Shown piece by piece: positions 44,995 to 53,993 of a DNA stretch of 64,000 nt. The DNA lies in assembly GCA_964432985.1 (NCBI GenBank), contig CAYSPT010000004.1, forward strand, positions 1 to 64,000. Reading direction: 5' to 3'. How positions within the stretch are numbered: the stretch's first letter is position 1; each line of letters starts with the position of its first letter. Made by a program: the position numbers and the translations under genes. This stretch comes from CAYSPT01 sp964432985 (lineage in GTDB: Bacteria; Muiribacteriota; CAYSPT01). Under the pieces are notes generated by a model. That model worked only from the letters and a program-made list of their open reading frames with translations, had not been told where the DNA came from and searched no databases.

Positions 44995-45624
44995 CTACTT
45001 CCAAACGGCGCGGACCAGTACCGGGCAAACCGGGTACACACGAAGCTTCGTACCGGCTTTCAGCACGACATCGTCTCCCTGTACCAGGATACCTCCCGCC
45101 AGCCCCAGTGGGCCGAGGGCGGCCAATCCTACCAGTGATGAGGCGGCCGCTATACTTTCCTTTTCGTCTAACCACTCATCCCTGGCTGGCAGTCCGAGCC
45201 GCACCGGAGTCCCGTCAACCGCGGGAACTGCTCCCAGGTGAAGTGATATTTTCCCGGAGCGGCCGAAGTTCCTGGCCCGACGCGCCTTTTTGACAGACCC
45301 CATACCCCGGGCGCCTTTCCGCACCACCACGGCTCCGTGGCAGACGATGGATTCCTCCAGGATAAATGAGAAGGTGTCCCCTGGAGCGGCGTTCCGGGAA
45401 GAAAGCGAAGCATCCAATTCAATCGAGACCGGTACCCGGTGTGACAGTACCACCAGTGGGCGCCTGAGCGACAAGGTGACCGAAACAGGGGCAGGAGTAT
45501 CGTCATCGAACTGCTGCATGGCAGACAGTGCCCGTGCAGGCTGATTAGCGGGCAAAGAAAGGAGAGCCAGTACGACCATACCATGTAGAAGAAAACACTT
45601 GCAATTCGTACGAATCACCCTCAC
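44995..45624 (-). CDS. Secreted protein of unknown function
   Basis: 209 residues with a signal peptide (MVVLALLSLPANQPARA). The body has the pattern LDASLSSRNAAPGDTFSFIL, VVVRKGARGMGSV, GKISLHLGAVPAVDGTPVRL and a C-terminal hydrophobic Gly-rich hairpin (LVGLAALGPLGLAGGI) before VLKAGTKLRVY. This resembles a class of secreted beta-rich proteins with 'GDTV...V-x-KGA...G-V' motifs found in many diderms, for which I know no assigned function. Monocistronic by appearance. The weak start context leaves the first residue uncertain. Confidence 0.7.
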   Translation of the reverse strand: MRVIRTNCKCFLLHGMVVLALLSLPANQPARALSAMQQFDDDTPAPVSVTLSLRRPLVVLSHRVPVSIELDASLSSRNAAPGDTFSFILEESIVCHGAVVVRKGARGMGSVKKARRARNFGRSGKISLHLGAVPAVDGTPVRLGLPARDEWLDEKESIAAASSLVGLAALGPLGLAGGILVQGDDVVLKAGTKLRVYPVCPVLVRAVWK

Positions 45625-45646
45625 ATGGCGGACAGCAGCCCGGTCC

Positions 45647-45855
45647 TATCAATACTTGAGATACGGCGTATCANNNNNNNNNNNNNNNNNNNNNNNNNNN
45701 NNNNNNNNNNNNNNNNNNNNNNNNNNNNNNNNNNNNNNNNNNNNNNNNNNNNNNNNNNNNNNNNNNNNNNNNNTATCAATACTTGAGATACGGCGTATCA
45801 TTTTATGGATACGGCGTATCAATACTTGATACGAGCAATCAATACTTGATTCGGG
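45647..45855. repeat. 22-nt repeat array with assembly gap at 45674-45773
   Basis: The unit tatcaatacttgagatacggcg flanks a 100-N run, and degenerate units (atacggcgtatcaatacttgat) continue to 45855. The last unit contains the stop codon of the beta-barrel gene ending at 45839. The array is longer than assembled. Confidence 0.88.
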
Positions 45856-46795
45856 CGGAGACAAAGTGCTGCTGTTCCTGGGGTTCGGCCAGGACACCGG
45901 ATTTGTTATCATAATTGAACGCGTATTCGATCATGAACTGCGGTGTCAGTTCGGCGGCGAAACCCATGTTGAGATTTCCGTTCTTGGTCCCGAGACGGGC
46001 CACGAAGGTATCGTTGAGAAAAGCTTTTTCCAGACCGGCCCTGAACTCGGCCCCGCCGTCCCCGCGCCACCGCCATGACGTGTTTTCGCTGGTCAAATTG
46101 TAGCCGTCAACCATAATTCGGGTCGAGTCGGTCACCTTGATCAGCACTCCCAGGTTGAGCATCACCGGTGCAATGAACGGTCCGTCGACAAACACGTCAT
46201 CCACCGTCATGCCGATATCGACCACGTCATTGAACTCGTAGAGAAGGCCCAATCCCAGGCTCAGTACGGTCCCGTGCTGTTGCCTGGTGCTGTGATTAGA
46301 GCTGATCAGCTTCGCACCTACGGAGAGCCTTGGCTCAGAGAGAATCTTTCTCCCCACGCCAAAGTAGAGGCTTTCCGAGTTGTAGTAATCGTCCAGGGTG
46401 TCGGTTTCCGCGAATATCCCGCCCAGGGCGTAATTAAAATACAGCTTTTCCTCATGGATCGGAGGTTTGAAATCCTGGGCCAGATACTCTTCGATAGAGT
46501 ACTTGATCCGCCGCTCGTCACGGACAGCCTGGCCGGAAAAGGAGATCGAGTCGATGTTTTCCTTGTCACGGTCATTGGCCTTTATCATTACGCTCACAAA
46601 CCGGTCTCCGGAGGGTATCTTGGACAGACCGGCGGGGTTGAAGAACACCCCGGAAGAATCGTCGGAGACAGCAGTGTAAGCCATGCCGATTCCCACCGGC
46701 CGGCCTCCGTACGCCAGGGTGCTTCCGGCAGAACAGAGCAAACCCAGAACACAAATCCCGACGGTCAGTATCGCGTTTACTTTTCTCATCATCAT
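45839..46795 (-). CDS. PorV/UPF0164-like outer-membrane beta-barrel protein
   Basis: 318 residues. The signal peptide (ILTVGICVLGLLCSAGSTLA) is followed by YGGRPVGIGMAYTAVSDDSSGVFF and NPAGLS, the N-terminal hallmark of FadL/PorV/UPF0164 barrels. The remainder alternates as beta strands and ends SARIKY, a C-terminal aromatic suited to the BAM complex. ATG 46795 is favoured by GGGAG 7 nt upstream. Its role could be transport or attachment of surface proteins; no motif decides. It lies 81 nt after the glucodextranase-C-like gene, so it may be part of that envelope operon. Confidence 0.85.
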   Translation of the reverse strand: MMMRKVNAILTVGICVLGLLCSAGSTLAYGGRPVGIGMAYTAVSDDSSGVFFNPAGLSKIPSGDRFVSVMIKANDRDKENIDSISFSGQAVRDERRIKYSIEEYLAQDFKPPIHEEKLYFNYALGGIFAETDTLDDYYNSESLYFGVGRKILSEPRLSVGAKLISSNHSTRQQHGTVLSLGLGLLYEFNDVVDIGMTVDDVFVDGPFIAPVMLNLGVLIKVTDSTRIMVDGYNLTSENTSWRWRGDGGAEFRAGLEKAFLNDTFVARLGTKNGNLNMGFAAELTPQFMIEYAFNYDNKSGVLAEPQEQQHFVSARIKY

Positions 46796-46876
46796 GATCA
46801 ACTCCCTGCAGGTATGGTGTAACGATTATTACTGGTTTCTACCGTTTATTACCGGTTTCTACTTCTCTTTTAGCTG

Positions 46877-48232
46877 TTATTCTGCTCCTTCTCGTGGAAA
46901 AATACCGTGCTCAACCCCGGTGGGATTGATACATCTCACCCGGATGTCCCCCGTGTCCTCGCCGAAGACGACATAGCGCCCTCCAGAGGGACACGTAGGC
47001 TTTTCATCCAGGTATCCTTCGTATATGAGATCGAGCAGGGTTATATTGTCATCATCGGGATGATGGCGATAATAATTTACCGCCGAGCGGTGAATACCCA
47101 GCATATTTGCCACGCATTTTCCCGCGGGAGTATCGGAGAGAAGTTCCTCCGAGAACTCTCCCAGGTCCTTCACTACCCGGGCCGGCGAGGCTTCAGGAGG
47201 TTTTTCAATGGGCCGGACTTGCTCCGTACCCCGGTTAACTGTCCGTACCGGGACATCCTGTATCGAAGGAATGTCCCGTACCCCGGTTTCATGGCCGCTG
47301 CCCGAAACAGGGAGTCCCGTCAATGTTTTTTCCTCTTCTATAAGCGCCGGTTTTCTCTCGGCTTTGTATAAATGCTTGATGACCGCAAACTTGTTCTTCC
47401 GCGGATCGGGTTTCGACACATATTTTTCTAATGCCTTGTACTGCTCGAGCTGCCCATCGCCGTCCAGAAGATCGAGTACGTTGGGATTACCTCTGAAATC
47501 GGACCCGCCCCCGAACTCCATTTCCCCGGCAAAGGAAAATACTTCTTTGTTCATGAACGAGTACACCGACTCGCTGTCGGAATTTCCCAGCAGCAGGACC
47601 TGATATCCCCACCAGGGTTGAGGATTGCCTATCTCCTCTTTTGCCACCCTGGCGATGAAAGTCCGCTTTTTGATTTTTGGATACGAAGGGATGATGAGCT
47701 TCTTGCCGATGAACATGAATTCGATCTCTTCGGCTTTTTCTTTGACTCCCCGTAGCAGCGTTTCCCGCGTATGCGGGGATACCACCACTACCTGCTCCCA
47801 GGCGGAGGCGGGGTCGAAGGCCACGGCCCGGCCGGGCAGAGCGTCGGTACGTCCGGAAAACGGTGCGTGGTCCTTGTCTATATAGATGTCGAAAAGTTGG
47901 AGCACCCAGCCCCTGGACTGCCGGAACGAATCGTGCTCTTTCACGATGTTGCCATCGATGGTTATCCTGAACTCCACGCGGTCGCCCAGATCGAGTACTT
48001 CGAACTTCCTGATGTCGAAGGCCCCGTTGTTGTAGACAGGGTTTTTAGGGTAGACGTACCTCCCGGTGCCCTTGTCGTCGCCCTTGGGGTCGATATGCGA
48101 GAATATGACGTCGTCCGCCACGGCCAGTGCCGGCGTGAACACACCCGCCATCACGATGGCAGCCAGTACGGCCGCCGCTGCCGCCCACCGGCTGCGGCAC
48201 GATTTATTGGATAATAAGAAGCGAATTGCCAC
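46877..48232 (-). CDS. Secreted protein with glucodextranase C-terminal-like domain
   Basis: About 451 residues. The signal peptide ends near ALAVADD. The first domain (IDPKGDDKGTGRYVYP, then NNGAFDIRKFEVLDLGDRVEF, VLQLFDIYIDK) matches the glucodextranase C-terminal (Glucodextran_C/DOMON-like) carbohydrate-binding family. A Pro-rich linker leads to a C-terminal module with two Cys (CPSGGRYVVFGEDTGDIRVRC) like the tail of some pseudopilins (CPSGG...C-x-NP-x-G-x-E-H-G), but no prepilin leader is present. The likely start is GTG 48232, with GGGAGG 6 nt upstream. It overlaps the CBM48-like lipoprotein gene. Confidence 0.8.
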   Translation of the reverse strand: MAIRFLLSNKSCRSRWAAAAAVLAAIVMAGVFTPALAVADDVIFSHIDPKGDDKGTGRYVYPKNPVYNNGAFDIRKFEVLDLGDRVEFRITIDGNIVKEHDSFRQSRGWVLQLFDIYIDKDHAPFSGRTDALPGRAVAFDPASAWEQVVVVSPHTRETLLRGVKEKAEEIEFMFIGKKLIIPSYPKIKKRTFIARVAKEEIGNPQPWWGYQVLLLGNSDSESVYSFMNKEVFSFAGEMEFGGGSDFRGNPNVLDLLDGDGQLEQYKALEKYVSKPDPRKNKFAVIKHLYKAERKPALIEEEKTLTGLPVSGSGHETGVRDIPSIQDVPVRTVNRGTEQVRPIEKPPEASPARVVKDLGEFSEELLSDTPAGKCVANMLGIHRSAVNYYRHHPDDDNITLLDLIYEGYLDEKPTCPSGGRYVVFGEDTGDIRVRCINPTGVEHGIFPREGAE

Positions 48233-48707
48233 TGTCATCCTCCCGGGCATTATTGGGATCTTTGATCGATGTCTTCACCAGGTCCTGACTGCTGTCCTGC
48301 CCCACCAGGTAGAACTTGTAGCTGACGTAACGCTCCACTGGAATAGGCCAGCTGCACGTCCAGATCTTGTCACCTTTTGTTTGATCAGGTGGAACGCCGT
48401 CGTCGTGGAACCTGAGCCAGTGCCACTCAAGATGATCTTTTTCCCAGTTATTGAAATCACCGTATACCTGTGCGTGATAGAGCCTGGTTATTCCCGTGTC
48501 CGTAAACGCATCGTCGGTTTCGCTGAAGGTGAAGGTGATGGTGTGCTCCGGAACCACCACACCGTGCTGAATGCAGCTACTCATAAACGGCGCCATCAGG
48601 ACAACCACCACAAGGAGAAACAGGTACTCGCGCGCGCCCAAACCGGTTTTTACAGGACCGGCCTGAGCCGGGTTTTCACGATTCGCGTTCTTTATCGGTG
48701 CTCTCAT
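48204..48707 (-). CDS. Lipoprotein with CBM48/glycogen-binding-like domain
   Basis: 167 residues. A hydrophobic segment ends in FMSSC, a plausible lipobox, after an unusually long basic leader of about 25 residues. The exported domain has the E-set CBM48 pattern: QVYGDFNNWEKDHLEW, RYVSYKFYLVG, SIKDPNN and a C-terminal GNSLLI. CBM48 domains bind alpha-glucans. AAAGGAGG precedes ATG 48707; a longer frame to 48857 is a shadow of the porin gene. It lies 13 nt after the SLH porin and overlaps the glucodextranase-C-like gene, so all three are co-transcribed. Confidence 0.8.
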   Translation of the reverse strand: MRAPIKNANRENPAQAGPVKTGLGAREYLFLLVVVVLMAPFMSSCIQHGVVVPEHTITFTFSETDDAFTDTGITRLYHAQVYGDFNNWEKDHLEWHWLRFHDDGVPPDQTKGDKIWTCSWPIPVERYVSYKFYLVGQDSSQDLVKTSIKDPNNAREDDSGNSLLIIQ

Positions 48708-48720
48708 ACCCGCCTCCTTT

Positions 48721-51051
48721 CTAAAACTCTGTTTCCGCCGAGAAGAACACTTTCTTCTCGGTCTCCACCGAAGGATACCCGGCGTCTTCGCGGTAATCCT
48801 TGTTCCAGTCCACCGTGTCGCCGAATACCAGTTTGAGCTTGGTGGTGTCGGTGGCATCGTAGATCAGCTCGCCGTAAATGTTCTGGAACACTCCCCGGAA
48901 ATCGGGATCGTCCCACCAGCCCTTGTTTTTCTTCCACCAGCCGGAAGCTTTCCCCTTGAGCCGGTCGGTGAATGCCCAGTCTAGCTCGCCGATCACCCAG
49001 TGGGACGAGTTGTCCAGATCGGTGTAGCTGGTGCAGTTGCGCCAGCGGCCCTTCATGATCCCGGAGAATGTGACGGCGTCCGAGAGATCGAACCGGTTCT
49101 CGAAGTGATACTCGTCTATGTGAAGCTCGGTGTTCCAGAAGCGGTCGCCTGCGCTTCCCAGGTAGGACGCATCCATATTAAGATTAGTAAATCCGTCCCG
49201 CTCAACGTGGTGCTCCACCACCAGCTTGGACCAGATAAACTCGGTTACATCGGCGGTGACCTCCCCCACGAACCCGTACCCGGTCTTCGATTTGCCGTGG
49301 AGGTTCTCGCTGTCGCCGTCCCGGTCCATGTACGTCTCCAGCCGGGTATTGACCGTATCGCGGATGGCCTTGCCGTTAAGCTCCAACTCGGCGTGCCCGG
49401 CTCCGGTCTCCTCGGCGTAGGCGTCTTTCTTGAAACGGAAGTAGGCCCTGGCGTCGCTGTTGCGGCTCAGGTCGGCCCACATCTGCAGCGAGTACATCTC
49501 GCCGTTGTAGTGGTCCGTCTCTTTCGGATTGTTAGGATCGGCCTCCCAGGCCTTCTGCTGTACGATACCCTCCACCTTGAAGTCTTTCTCGTCACCCTTG
49601 TTGTCATAGTCGTACTTGCCGGTATACCTGATGAACTGCTCACCCTGGCTCAGGATGCTGCTTGAGCCGCGGCCGTAGTTGCCGCCTCCCAGGTCGATAA
49701 ACAGATCATAAGCGTCAATAGTTCTTACGCGGAACCGGTTACCATAGTTGTAGTAGTTCAGCGTGTGGGTGAATTCACCCAGGTTGTAGGACACGTCCAT
49801 CTTGTGCCCCAGGTCCTTAAGAACACCCCGCCCTTCGATGCCGTCTTCGCTTCTCAGCACTTCGGTGCTCACGCTCAAGTCACCGAAGGTGCGGTTGCGG
49901 TAGCTGATGTCGGCGCAGGTCATTCGGTTGTAGTTGCCCGCGTTATGATAGTCCTTCATATACTCCACGAAAGTCCCCCCGAGGGTCAGATCGGAATCCC
50001 TGGTGTACTTCGACGGCAGGGTCCAGGTCAGCCGCCCGGCGGCGGTGTCGTAGTTCTCGTTGCGGTACCCGTCGGGGACGAACTCGCTTTCTGAACCTTT
50101 TTCCTCGGTGTACAGGGCCCCGAAATAGTTAATGTTCCCGAGAGAGCCCTGCATTTCCATTCCGAAGTCGGGAAAGTAAATCCACCATTTGGTGGTGGTG
50201 AGCCGGGTGGGATTTGTCAACGGAGTCAGTTTCTCTCCGGCGAATACCCGGAAGTTGACCGTGGGGTTGTCGAGGGTAAAGTGCGCTTTCTGCACCTGGA
50301 CCCCCCGCTCGCTTCTCAGGTCGAACAGCTCCGGGTCCTGGTCGTCGGTCCATTCGGGGTAGTACTTGCGATCAAAATACCGGCCGTACACCCAGGCGTT
50401 GAGCTCCAGGTAGGTCTCCACATTTTCATAGGGATTTGCCAGCACTTTAAGAAACACATTCTGGTACAGGGGCCCGAAGCCCTGCTCATCGTCTGCGTCC
50501 ATGGTGTCCTGGTGCTGGTCCCAGGGGTGATAAAGACTCCAGTGCTTGTTTTCATATTTCCTCGGATCGTCATAGGTGCTCTCACTGTCCTCGATAAAGC
50601 GCTGGGCAGCCGTATAGAACCCGAACACCTTCAGCTTGGGGCGCTCGGCCATCTTGTCTTCCACGGCCTTGATACGTTTCTCCACGTCGTCCATCCGGAC
50701 TCCCAGCGAAGCCAGCTCGCCTTTAAACTCCTGGCTCAACCGGCCGAGCAGCTGTTCGTCCCCGGCGGGAACGACGCCCCCTTCCTGCTCGTAGGATTCA
50801 ACTTTGTGCAGCATGCGGGCCAGGATGAGCGCCAGCTCATAGCGAGTCACTACCTTCCGGCCCTTGAAGGTACCATCCAGGTAACCGTCCATATACCCCT
50901 TCTCGGACAGCTCCTTGACGGCATCGAAGGCCCAGTGATCGGCCGGCAGGTCGGTAAAAGGATCAGCGGCCATGGCTGGAGCAGCCAGCACCACGACCAG
51001 CATGATCGCCGGAATCCACCTGCTGATAACTGTTTTCAACGTTGTTTTCAC
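48721..51051 (-). CDS. SLH-domain outer-membrane porin (OmpM-like)
   Basis: 776 residues. After a signal peptide (LVVVLAAPAMA) comes one SLH domain (FTDLPADHWAFDAVKELSEKG, then TRYELALILARML). A coiled coil (about 95-135) and a long beta-barrel of amphipathic strands end with ...AETEF, a C-terminal Phe. SLH porins such as OmpM tie the outer membrane to peptidoglycan in Negativicutes and other diderms. The frame starts at GTG 51051, overlapped by AGGAAGG; TTG 51036 is an alternative with better spacing. It is the first gene of the operon with the glucan-binding lipoprotein, which suggests glycan uptake or binding at the surface. Confidence 0.9.
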   Translation of the reverse strand: MKTTLKTVISRWIPAIMLVVVLAAPAMAADPFTDLPADHWAFDAVKELSEKGYMDGYLDGTFKGRKVVTRYELALILARMLHKVESYEQEGGVVPAGDEQLLGRLSQEFKGELASLGVRMDDVEKRIKAVEDKMAERPKLKVFGFYTAAQRFIEDSESTYDDPRKYENKHWSLYHPWDQHQDTMDADDEQGFGPLYQNVFLKVLANPYENVETYLELNAWVYGRYFDRKYYPEWTDDQDPELFDLRSERGVQVQKAHFTLDNPTVNFRVFAGEKLTPLTNPTRLTTTKWWIYFPDFGMEMQGSLGNINYFGALYTEEKGSESEFVPDGYRNENYDTAAGRLTWTLPSKYTRDSDLTLGGTFVEYMKDYHNAGNYNRMTCADISYRNRTFGDLSVSTEVLRSEDGIEGRGVLKDLGHKMDVSYNLGEFTHTLNYYNYGNRFRVRTIDAYDLFIDLGGGNYGRGSSSILSQGEQFIRYTGKYDYDNKGDEKDFKVEGIVQQKAWEADPNNPKETDHYNGEMYSLQMWADLSRNSDARAYFRFKKDAYAEETGAGHAELELNGKAIRDTVNTRLETYMDRDGDSENLHGKSKTGYGFVGEVTADVTEFIWSKLVVEHHVERDGFTNLNMDASYLGSAGDRFWNTELHIDEYHFENRFDLSDAVTFSGIMKGRWRNCTSYTDLDNSSHWVIGELDWAFTDRLKGKASGWWKKNKGWWDDPDFRGVFQNIYGELIYDATDTTKLKLVFGDTVDWNKDYREDAGYPSVETEKKVFFSAETEF

Positions 51052-51266
51052 CTTCCTGAGACCGCGAACACACTACACGACGGTCCGATTCTCTCATAGT
51101 ATCGGCGGCACACCTGAGCTCTTTTAACCAGTTGTCCATTTTTTTATGAGGCGTCTGACGTGTCTTGAGCAGATTGGTCGTTTGTCTGAAGGTCTCATGT
51201 CGCAGGCTTCGCAAACAGCCGTCTTGCGAAACACGCCAGTCGTGGCCCGCTTACGTGTTCTGGATT

Positions 51267-53993
51267 ATGAAAAGCTGTGATATTATTATGTTCATGTTTT
51301 ATAAGCATAGAGATATTCTGTCCAGATTATTCTGCCTTCTGTTGGGAATGCTGGTATTCGAAGCAGCGTTGTTTACTCCGGGCGCCGGCGCAGAGGAGGC
51401 AAGTTTGCAGAAGATCAGCGGAATTCTCAAGCTGGTCTCAGCCGTTTCCAAGCAGGAGCAGACCATCACGCGCCTCTCTGAGGTAATGGAGATTTACCCG
51501 GAGGGAGCAGAACCAAGTGTCGGTGTGGTCATCCGCACCTTCGGCCCCCTATGGGAACTGCGGGAGATGGGCATCACCCTGCGGTCAAATCACGGGAACG
51601 TAGCTACCGCCACCGTACCGCTTTCGCAGCTCGACGACATCGCCGCTCTGGACTCGGTCCAGAGCATCGAGCCATCCATGGTGCAGCGTGCTACACTGGA
51701 CCTGAGCGTCCCCGAAACCGGGGCCGACACCGTCCACTCCGGTACACCTCCCTTCACCGGCCGGGGAGTGGTCGTCGGGGTCTGCGATACCGGAATAAAC
51801 GTCAACCACGACGATTTCAAGGACGAAGCGGGAAAATCACGGATACTGTTCCTGTGGGACCAGCTGGTGGACCAGGAAGACATTCCCCCGGCTCCCCCAG
51901 CCGGGTACGATTACGGCATCGAGTACACTGCGGATGACATTGACAATGATAATTGCCCGCACATCGATTACGGCGCCCACGGCTCTCACGTGGCCGGCAC
52001 AGCCGCTGGTAACGGCCTCTCAACCGGTGGAAAATACAAGGGGATGGCTCCCGACGCCGACATCATCTTCGTTGACTGCTTTTCCAAAGACGGGGGGGGA
52101 ACCTCCGATGCTTTCTACCTGGACGGTATCGACTACATCCGCCGCAAGGCAGAGTCCATGGGGAAACCCTATGTCATCAACCTGAGCCTGGGGGGGATGT
52201 CCGGCCCGCACGACGGGACCACCAGCACCGAGATAGCCATCAACAACGATATCGACAGCGGCGCCACCATCGTCATCGCCGCCGGCAACTCCGGTAATGA
52301 CAAGATACACGCCAAAGGGCGCCTCCTCACCGGGAGTCAGCTGGATTTCGAGTTCATGGTGGCCACCAACCAGACGCTGGTAGCCATGGACATCTGGTAC
52401 GACGGCGACGATCAGATACAGATAACCATGTACGGCCCCACGGTGACGCTGTCAGGGGTCATTCCCGGCAACGGGGAGATGTCGGCCCAGACGGCCGATG
52501 CCAATGTTCTGGTGGGACGAGCCCATCCATCAGCCATGAACAACGACAACGAGTACGTCATCTATCTCCAGCCGCCCGAGGGCGGCGAGACCATCGCCAC
52601 CAGGGACTGGAAACTGCGCTTCGAGCCGTATGAAGGCAATGCTCTTTCGGGCGGCGGCTGGGTGGATGCGTGGATCTACTCCGGGTACGCCGTTTTCTCC
52701 GACACCGACGACATATCTTACGATGGTACTCTCGGGATGCCGGCCACCGCCGAGCAGGCGATATCCATTGCCTCATACAACACGAAAACATCCTGGGACA
52801 GCAAGCAGGGACCCATGGATTTCGAAACCCTGGACTCGCTGTGGAACCTGGGCCTACCGCTTCCTATCCAGGTGCATGACAGGTCCTGGTTCAGCAGCCG
52901 CGGCCCCACCAGGGACGAGCGGTACGTCAAACCGGAACTATCAGCTCCTGGCTGTAATATCGCCGCCGCCCTGGCTCCGGAGGGTCATATGGAGAACCTC
53001 TTTGTCCTGGACGAGAATCCGGCCGACCAGCACCAGGTGATGTATGGCACCAGCATGGCCGCCCCCCACGTCACCGGGGGAATTGCCTTGCTGCTGCAGA
53101 AGAATCCAAAGCTGACACCCCGGCAAATCAAGGAAGCCCTGATCAATTCGGTCAAAACCGATGCCTATACCGGGGCTGTACCCAACACGCTGTACGGATA
53201 TGGCAAAATGGACATCCCGGCGGCAATCGGCCTGGTGCCGCTACCGGAAGGGACCGATCCCTACGGTACTATCACCCTGGTGCCGGTATCATCTTCGCTG
53301 CACGCCGACGGTGACAGCTCCACCACCGTGGTGTCGGAAGTGATTACCGACGCCTCGGGAACCGCCGTTCCCGACGGGCACAAGATAACGGTTACCATCC
53401 TGTATGGGGATATCGACATACGGAAAGTGTACGCACAAACGTCGTCCAACGAACTGGAGCTCGTCTGCCAGGACGGAATAATATCCTTCGAGGTGGTGGC
53501 GGGAGACCTTCCCGGCAAAGCCAAATTGAAAGCCCAGAGCAACTACGGTAACGCTTTCGGGACTATGAACATGACGCTCACCACGCAGGGTTCCCTCAAC
53601 ACCGGAGATGAGATAATGCCGGAAGGGGTCAGGGCATGTTTCATCGCCTCCGCTGCTTTCTACAGCCCCCTGGCCCAGGAGGTAATCACGCTCAAACAGT
53701 TCAGGGACCGCTATCTGAAGACCAATTACCCGGGAAGTCTTTTCGTTTCATTGTATTACCGACGTATAGGTCCGCCCACGGCCAGGATTCTGAAAAACAA
53801 TCCCACCGCCAGAAACCTGGCACAATCAGTGCTGCGTCCGGCGGTAGCCTACGCCAGGTGGTCCCTGTCCAGTTCTCCCGGAGAACGCTTCGGACTGGGT
53901 GCCATACTGCTGATCTGCCTGGCTTGCCTGATCAAGCACTACCGGGCCCGGATACCGGACAGACGACTCCCGGTGAAGGAGCGCCTGTCATGA
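51267..53993 (+). CDS. Subtilisin-family (S8) protease with CFI-box C-terminal tail
   Basis: About 908 residues. A signal sequence (LFCLLLGMLVFEAALF) precedes an inhibitor-like prodomain. The catalytic residues are Asp in VCDTGINVNHDDF, His in HGSHVAGT and Ser in GTSMAAPHVTGG. A roughly 200-residue insertion lies between the His and Ser regions. The C-terminus carries the CFI-box: CFIASAAFYSPLAQ, then LKQFRDRYL, followed by a hydrophobic helix (LGAILLICLACLI) and basic residues, a sorting-type tail. The start is uncertain (ATG 51267, 51288 or 51294); none has a strong ribosome site. Its stop overlaps the ychF start. Confidence 0.9.
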   Translation: MKSCDIIMFMFYKHRDILSRLFCLLLGMLVFEAALFTPGAGAEEASLQKISGILKLVSAVSKQEQTITRLSEVMEIYPEGAEPSVGVVIRTFGPLWELREMGITLRSNHGNVATATVPLSQLDDIAALDSVQSIEPSMVQRATLDLSVPETGADTVHSGTPPFTGRGVVVGVCDTGINVNHDDFKDEAGKSRILFLWDQLVDQEDIPPAPPAGYDYGIEYTADDIDNDNCPHIDYGAHGSHVAGTAAGNGLSTGGKYKGMAPDADIIFVDCFSKDGGGTSDAFYLDGIDYIRRKAESMGKPYVINLSLGGMSGPHDGTTSTEIAINNDIDSGATIVIAAGNSGNDKIHAKGRLLTGSQLDFEFMVATNQTLVAMDIWYDGDDQIQITMYGPTVTLSGVIPGNGEMSAQTADANVLVGRAHPSAMNNDNEYVIYLQPPEGGETIATRDWKLRFEPYEGNALSGGGWVDAWIYSGYAVFSDTDDISYDGTLGMPATAEQAISIASYNTKTSWDSKQGPMDFETLDSLWNLGLPLPIQVHDRSWFSSRGPTRDERYVKPELSAPGCNIAAALAPEGHMENLFVLDENPADQHQVMYGTSMAAPHVTGGIALLLQKNPKLTPRQIKEALINSVKTDAYTGAVPNTLYGYGKMDIPAAIGLVPLPEGTDPYGTITLVPVSSSLHADGDSSTTVVSEVITDASGTAVPDGHKITVTILYGDIDIRKVYAQTSSNELELVCQDGIISFEVVAGDLPGKAKLKAQSNYGNAFGTMNMTLTTQGSLNTGDEIMPEGVRACFIASAAFYSPLAQEVITLKQFRDRYLKTNYPGSLFVSLYYRRIGPPTARILKNNPTARNLAQSVLRPAVAYARWSLSSSPGERFGLGAILLICLACLIKHYRARIPDRRLPVKERLS

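Noticed and set aside
50281..51099. Plus-strand 272-codon frame opposite the SLH porin
   Set aside because: A shadow of the porin gene without a start signal or known domain.
53636..53989. Longer ychF start
   Set aside because: The extra 118 codons are the shifted frame of the protease gene. YchF normally starts MSLxCGIVGLPNVGKS, which fits ATG 53990.
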